The position numbers were made by a program, and so were the translations under genes. A DNA stretch of 64,000 nt from Atopsyche davidsoni (Eukaryota; Arthropoda; Insecta; Trichoptera; Hydrobiosidae), in the NCBI GenBank assembly GCA_022113835.1, contig JAILWY010000014.1, positions 10,293,501 to 10,357,500 on the forward strand, written 5' to 3'. This document shows positions 61,480 through 64,000 of the stretch, piece after piece. The notes below the pieces were generated by a model, which did not search any database, was not told where the DNA came from, and saw only the letters and a program-made list of their open reading frames with translations. Every line of letters starts with the position of its first letter. The first letter of the stretch is position 1.

Positions 61480-63738
61480 AGACGTCTCTGGTCAGTAATT
61501 AGCTTTAAAAGCTGAAATGTTTTAAATCAACTTTTATGCATTTTCCAATATATTTTGGGATTGGGTAGATATAATTGGGAATGCCTCATGCATACATTAA
61601 TTCACCACGCTGTATAGAATGCTAAGTGCGTGTGAATAAAGTTCACTTGTATACACACGCGGCGTTATCAGTTCTTAAATGACGAAATTTTCCCGTTAAA
61701 ACACTGCGTTCATTTTAAAGTAAATGACGTATAAAATTAAAAAATTATAAATTGATTAATTAATAACATCTAATAATTACTTTCTCCCTCAGTTTTAAAG
61801 AAAACTTCATGTGATTTATATTAATTTCTCTCTCATCGGTTTTTCAGCGCTTGAAAGGAAAAAGCACTTATAAAAAAAAATTATCGCAATCTGCTAGCTA
61901 TTTGGCTTAATTAAACGAGTCGGTTGTAGATTAAATTAATTCTTATGAAACTTGCAAGAAGGGCTTATAAAACTTTTACACTATGTGTTTAATTAGTATT
62001 TAAGGCATTTTTTTACTTTAAATCAAAACAGTTCAGGTGTCCATAAGTGAGCCATTATTTTTTATTATTTTAAAATGTTAATTTTATGACTTACTATACT
62101 ACATTTTAATTAACGGACGTAGTCCAATGAACTCAACAATTACGTAAGCTCAAATGGTGTTGTTACCATTGCTGTTTGAACTTAAATTGATATTATAATT
62201 TTATATTTTTTTTGAATTGATTTAATTTACGAGTAAAAGTTTACGTTAGTATTACAAGTGCAGCGTATTTTTTTATTTTTTATATTTTTCATTTAGAAAT
62301 GCTGGAGGTGCGTTGATATTGTAATTTGACTAAACGGTCACATTCCATTATACATATTTATTTTTTTAATTGAACGTAAAAACAAACCCAAGAACATGTA
62401 TTAATATTTTTTAAAGAAAGTATTTGCTAAAATTCTAATACCAAATATATTCTCATTAAATGCATTTTTATTAAGTACCACCACTAATTTACAAAATGTT
62501 ATCTTTAATTTTTAAATGTATATTTAAGATCACGCAGGAATATATAGAGCCTAAAGGCAGCACGCCACTGTAACATATATAACTTACAACATATTTATTT
62601 ACAATACTTAGAGTATATCCGCTACATAATAAACGTAATAGTCCATGAATCAAATCAAGCAAAATGAATAAAGCAAGCAAGCGAGCTCGCATCAAGAAGC
62701 GGCCGTGCAATTTGCGATTACACAAGCAGAGTTTCTTAAGACTAAACACGTCCTTTATTCGGCTCCCATGCAATCAATCTGCCAGTCCTCACTGCTGAGG
62801 GCTCGAACCCCGCAGCCTCCAACCTGCGCAAACAAATTAGCCGGGAACGAGATAATCAATAAGCAACCCCGCATCCTTCAGGAATGCTCGGTTGAAGTTA
62901 GTTTGCAGAGAGCTTAATGTTCTAGTTTTATTTTTTTTTTACTCTGGTTAAAAACACTTGCGATACTTGTACTAACTATCTAATTTTTTGTTGTAAATGA
63001 AAACTGAGCTCTGTTCATTTTTGCTTGTTGTATGTGTAATTTGATTTTTTTTTTAATTTTTGATTCTTTACTAATACATAATTGTACAACGGTTCATTTT
63101 ACATGAAATGAATAACATTATTCACGAGATCATTTCAATCAATCACGAGTTGGCTGCGAGGGAAAAGCCCGCTACCGCGCTATTCCGCTAGAGACATAGA
63201 TTACAGATGATAAGATGTAACTGCGATTGTGTACAAATAATAACGTCTTCGGCATTTTTATTGCTAGAAGGGAGATTACAGAAAATCTGGTCTCAGCAAG
63301 GTTCAGGAATTCTGTTCAGTTATTTGGTGTTTGTATGGTTTTATACTTTTCATGCCTTCTCTTACTTTCCCTGTATGCTTTTAAAATATTTTAGAGGCCA
63401 CTAAATGAGAACCTTCTTCCCATATTGAAAAAAACATACATGTTTAAGTCTTGAAGTTTGACAGAATACATGAAAGAACAAAATACCCTGAAAGAATAGT
63501 TTCCCAAAAAAACATTTTGTATTTTTGATGAACTATTTATTTGGTTTTATATACAAAAGTAAAATTTAAGTTTTATAACACTTCTTTATTGTATCCAATC
63601 AATTTTCAACAATTGAAAAAATGTACTTAATCATTATCAAGATAAAGTCGCCGCACTAGTTTTGATATGCGCTGACTTTTTATTTTGACAAAATGAACAA
63701 TTTTGAAGAACGTAGAAATTTAAAGATAGTAGCTGCAA
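61480..63738. other. AT-rich DNA with one GC-richer island
   Basis: No gene is supported. An island at about 62640-62910 has an open plus frame starting MQFAITQAEF, without recognisable homology or splice signals. A minus-strand GGGGTTCGAGCC resembling a tRNA B box lies there without the rest of a tRNA. Confidence 0.45.
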
Positions 63739-63999
63739 TTAAAAGCAGGTTAAATCATTTTCCATAATGGCGTCGTCGCTGTAGACGAAATCGTTTATCG
63801 GACAGCTAAATGGCGCGCCAGGCTCTGGAGGTGGTGCCTGGACGCGCTGCTCCCAAGGTAAGGTGGTTCTGCTTAGTGGCGGAGGAGCTCTTGAGGCATG
63901 CATTATGTATGGGCAGTAGCGGGGCGTTACCGCCATGTCCGGTCCCCGGGACCCCTTCCGCGTCAGGGCTGCCCAGCCACCGTATTTTGATGACGTCAA
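63739..63999 (-). CDS. Candidate coding exon at the window edge
   Basis: GC-rich and open on the minus strand from the window edge to a stop at 63739, in clear contrast to the AT-rich flank. It reads DMAVTPRYCPYIMHASRAPP and ends INDFVYSDDAIMENDLTCF. An ATG with good context (GGACATGG, about 63938) would give 66 residues. It could instead be the last exon of a gene beyond the edge, with an acceptor-like GGGCAG near 63970. No family is recognised. A CRE-like TGACGTCA lies at 63990-63997. Confidence 0.35.
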   Translation of the reverse strand: MTSSKYGGWAALTRKGSRGPDMAVTPRYCPYIMHASRAPPPLSRTTLPWEQRVQAPPPEPGAPFSCPINDFVYSDDAIMENDLTCF

Positions 64000-64000
64000 A

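Noticed and set aside
62760..62830. tRNA-like B box (GGGGTTCGAGCC, minus)
   Set aside because: The T stem is imperfect and no acceptor or anticodon arm can be folded around it.
1..64000. CRISPR arrays, bacterial operons, rRNA genes
   Set aside because: The sequence is a spliced eukaryotic genome; no regularly spaced direct repeats with unique spacers and no rRNA signatures were seen.

Overview
The window is nuclear DNA of an insect, most likely a lepidopteran. It is AT-rich, introns are short with GT-AG borders, the proteins are typical insect orthologues, and piggyBac-type elements with TTAA targets and non-LTR retrotransposon tails are scattered through it. The order Lepidoptera is an inference.

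Layout. 1-18 kb is gene-poor: AT-rich DNA with a few GC-richer islands, one possible first coding exon (about 5.4 kb), a near-perfect 197-bp palindrome (13.8 kb), an inverted-repeat element (16.3-16.8 kb) and old LINE tails. 18.3-55.4 kb is the gene block: (+) a two-exon membrane protein with three PPxY motifs; (+) RPB4, an RNA polymerase II subunit; a piggyBac-like relic; (-) an eight-exon FAM117/GLCCI1-family gene; a second piggyBac-like relic; (-) a sixteen-exon ubiquitin conjugation factor E4 A gene; (-) an intronless-CDS CCCH zinc-finger gene of the suppressor-of-sable/ZC3H4 family; (-) IFT22 (RABL5), a ciliary small GTPase with an RFX X-box in its promoter. 55.5-64 kb is again gene-poor, with decayed non-LTR fragments, a TTAA-flanked 318-bp MITE, GC-richer islands and one coding-like ORF at the right edge.

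The exon models of RPB4, FAM117, UBE4A, IFT22 and the PPxY protein were joined by hand. In each, every junction keeps frame and the total length is a multiple of three. The genes do not form a pathway. RPB4 and the ZC3H4 homologue both act on RNA polymerase II transcription, UBE4A in ubiquitin-chain extension and IFT22 in cilia. The most unusual sequence features are the palindrome with hammerhead-like remnants, the 8-bp GC tandem repeat by the FAM117 promoter, the 15-bp-unit RGDPRG array in the CCCH protein, and the X-box of IFT22.
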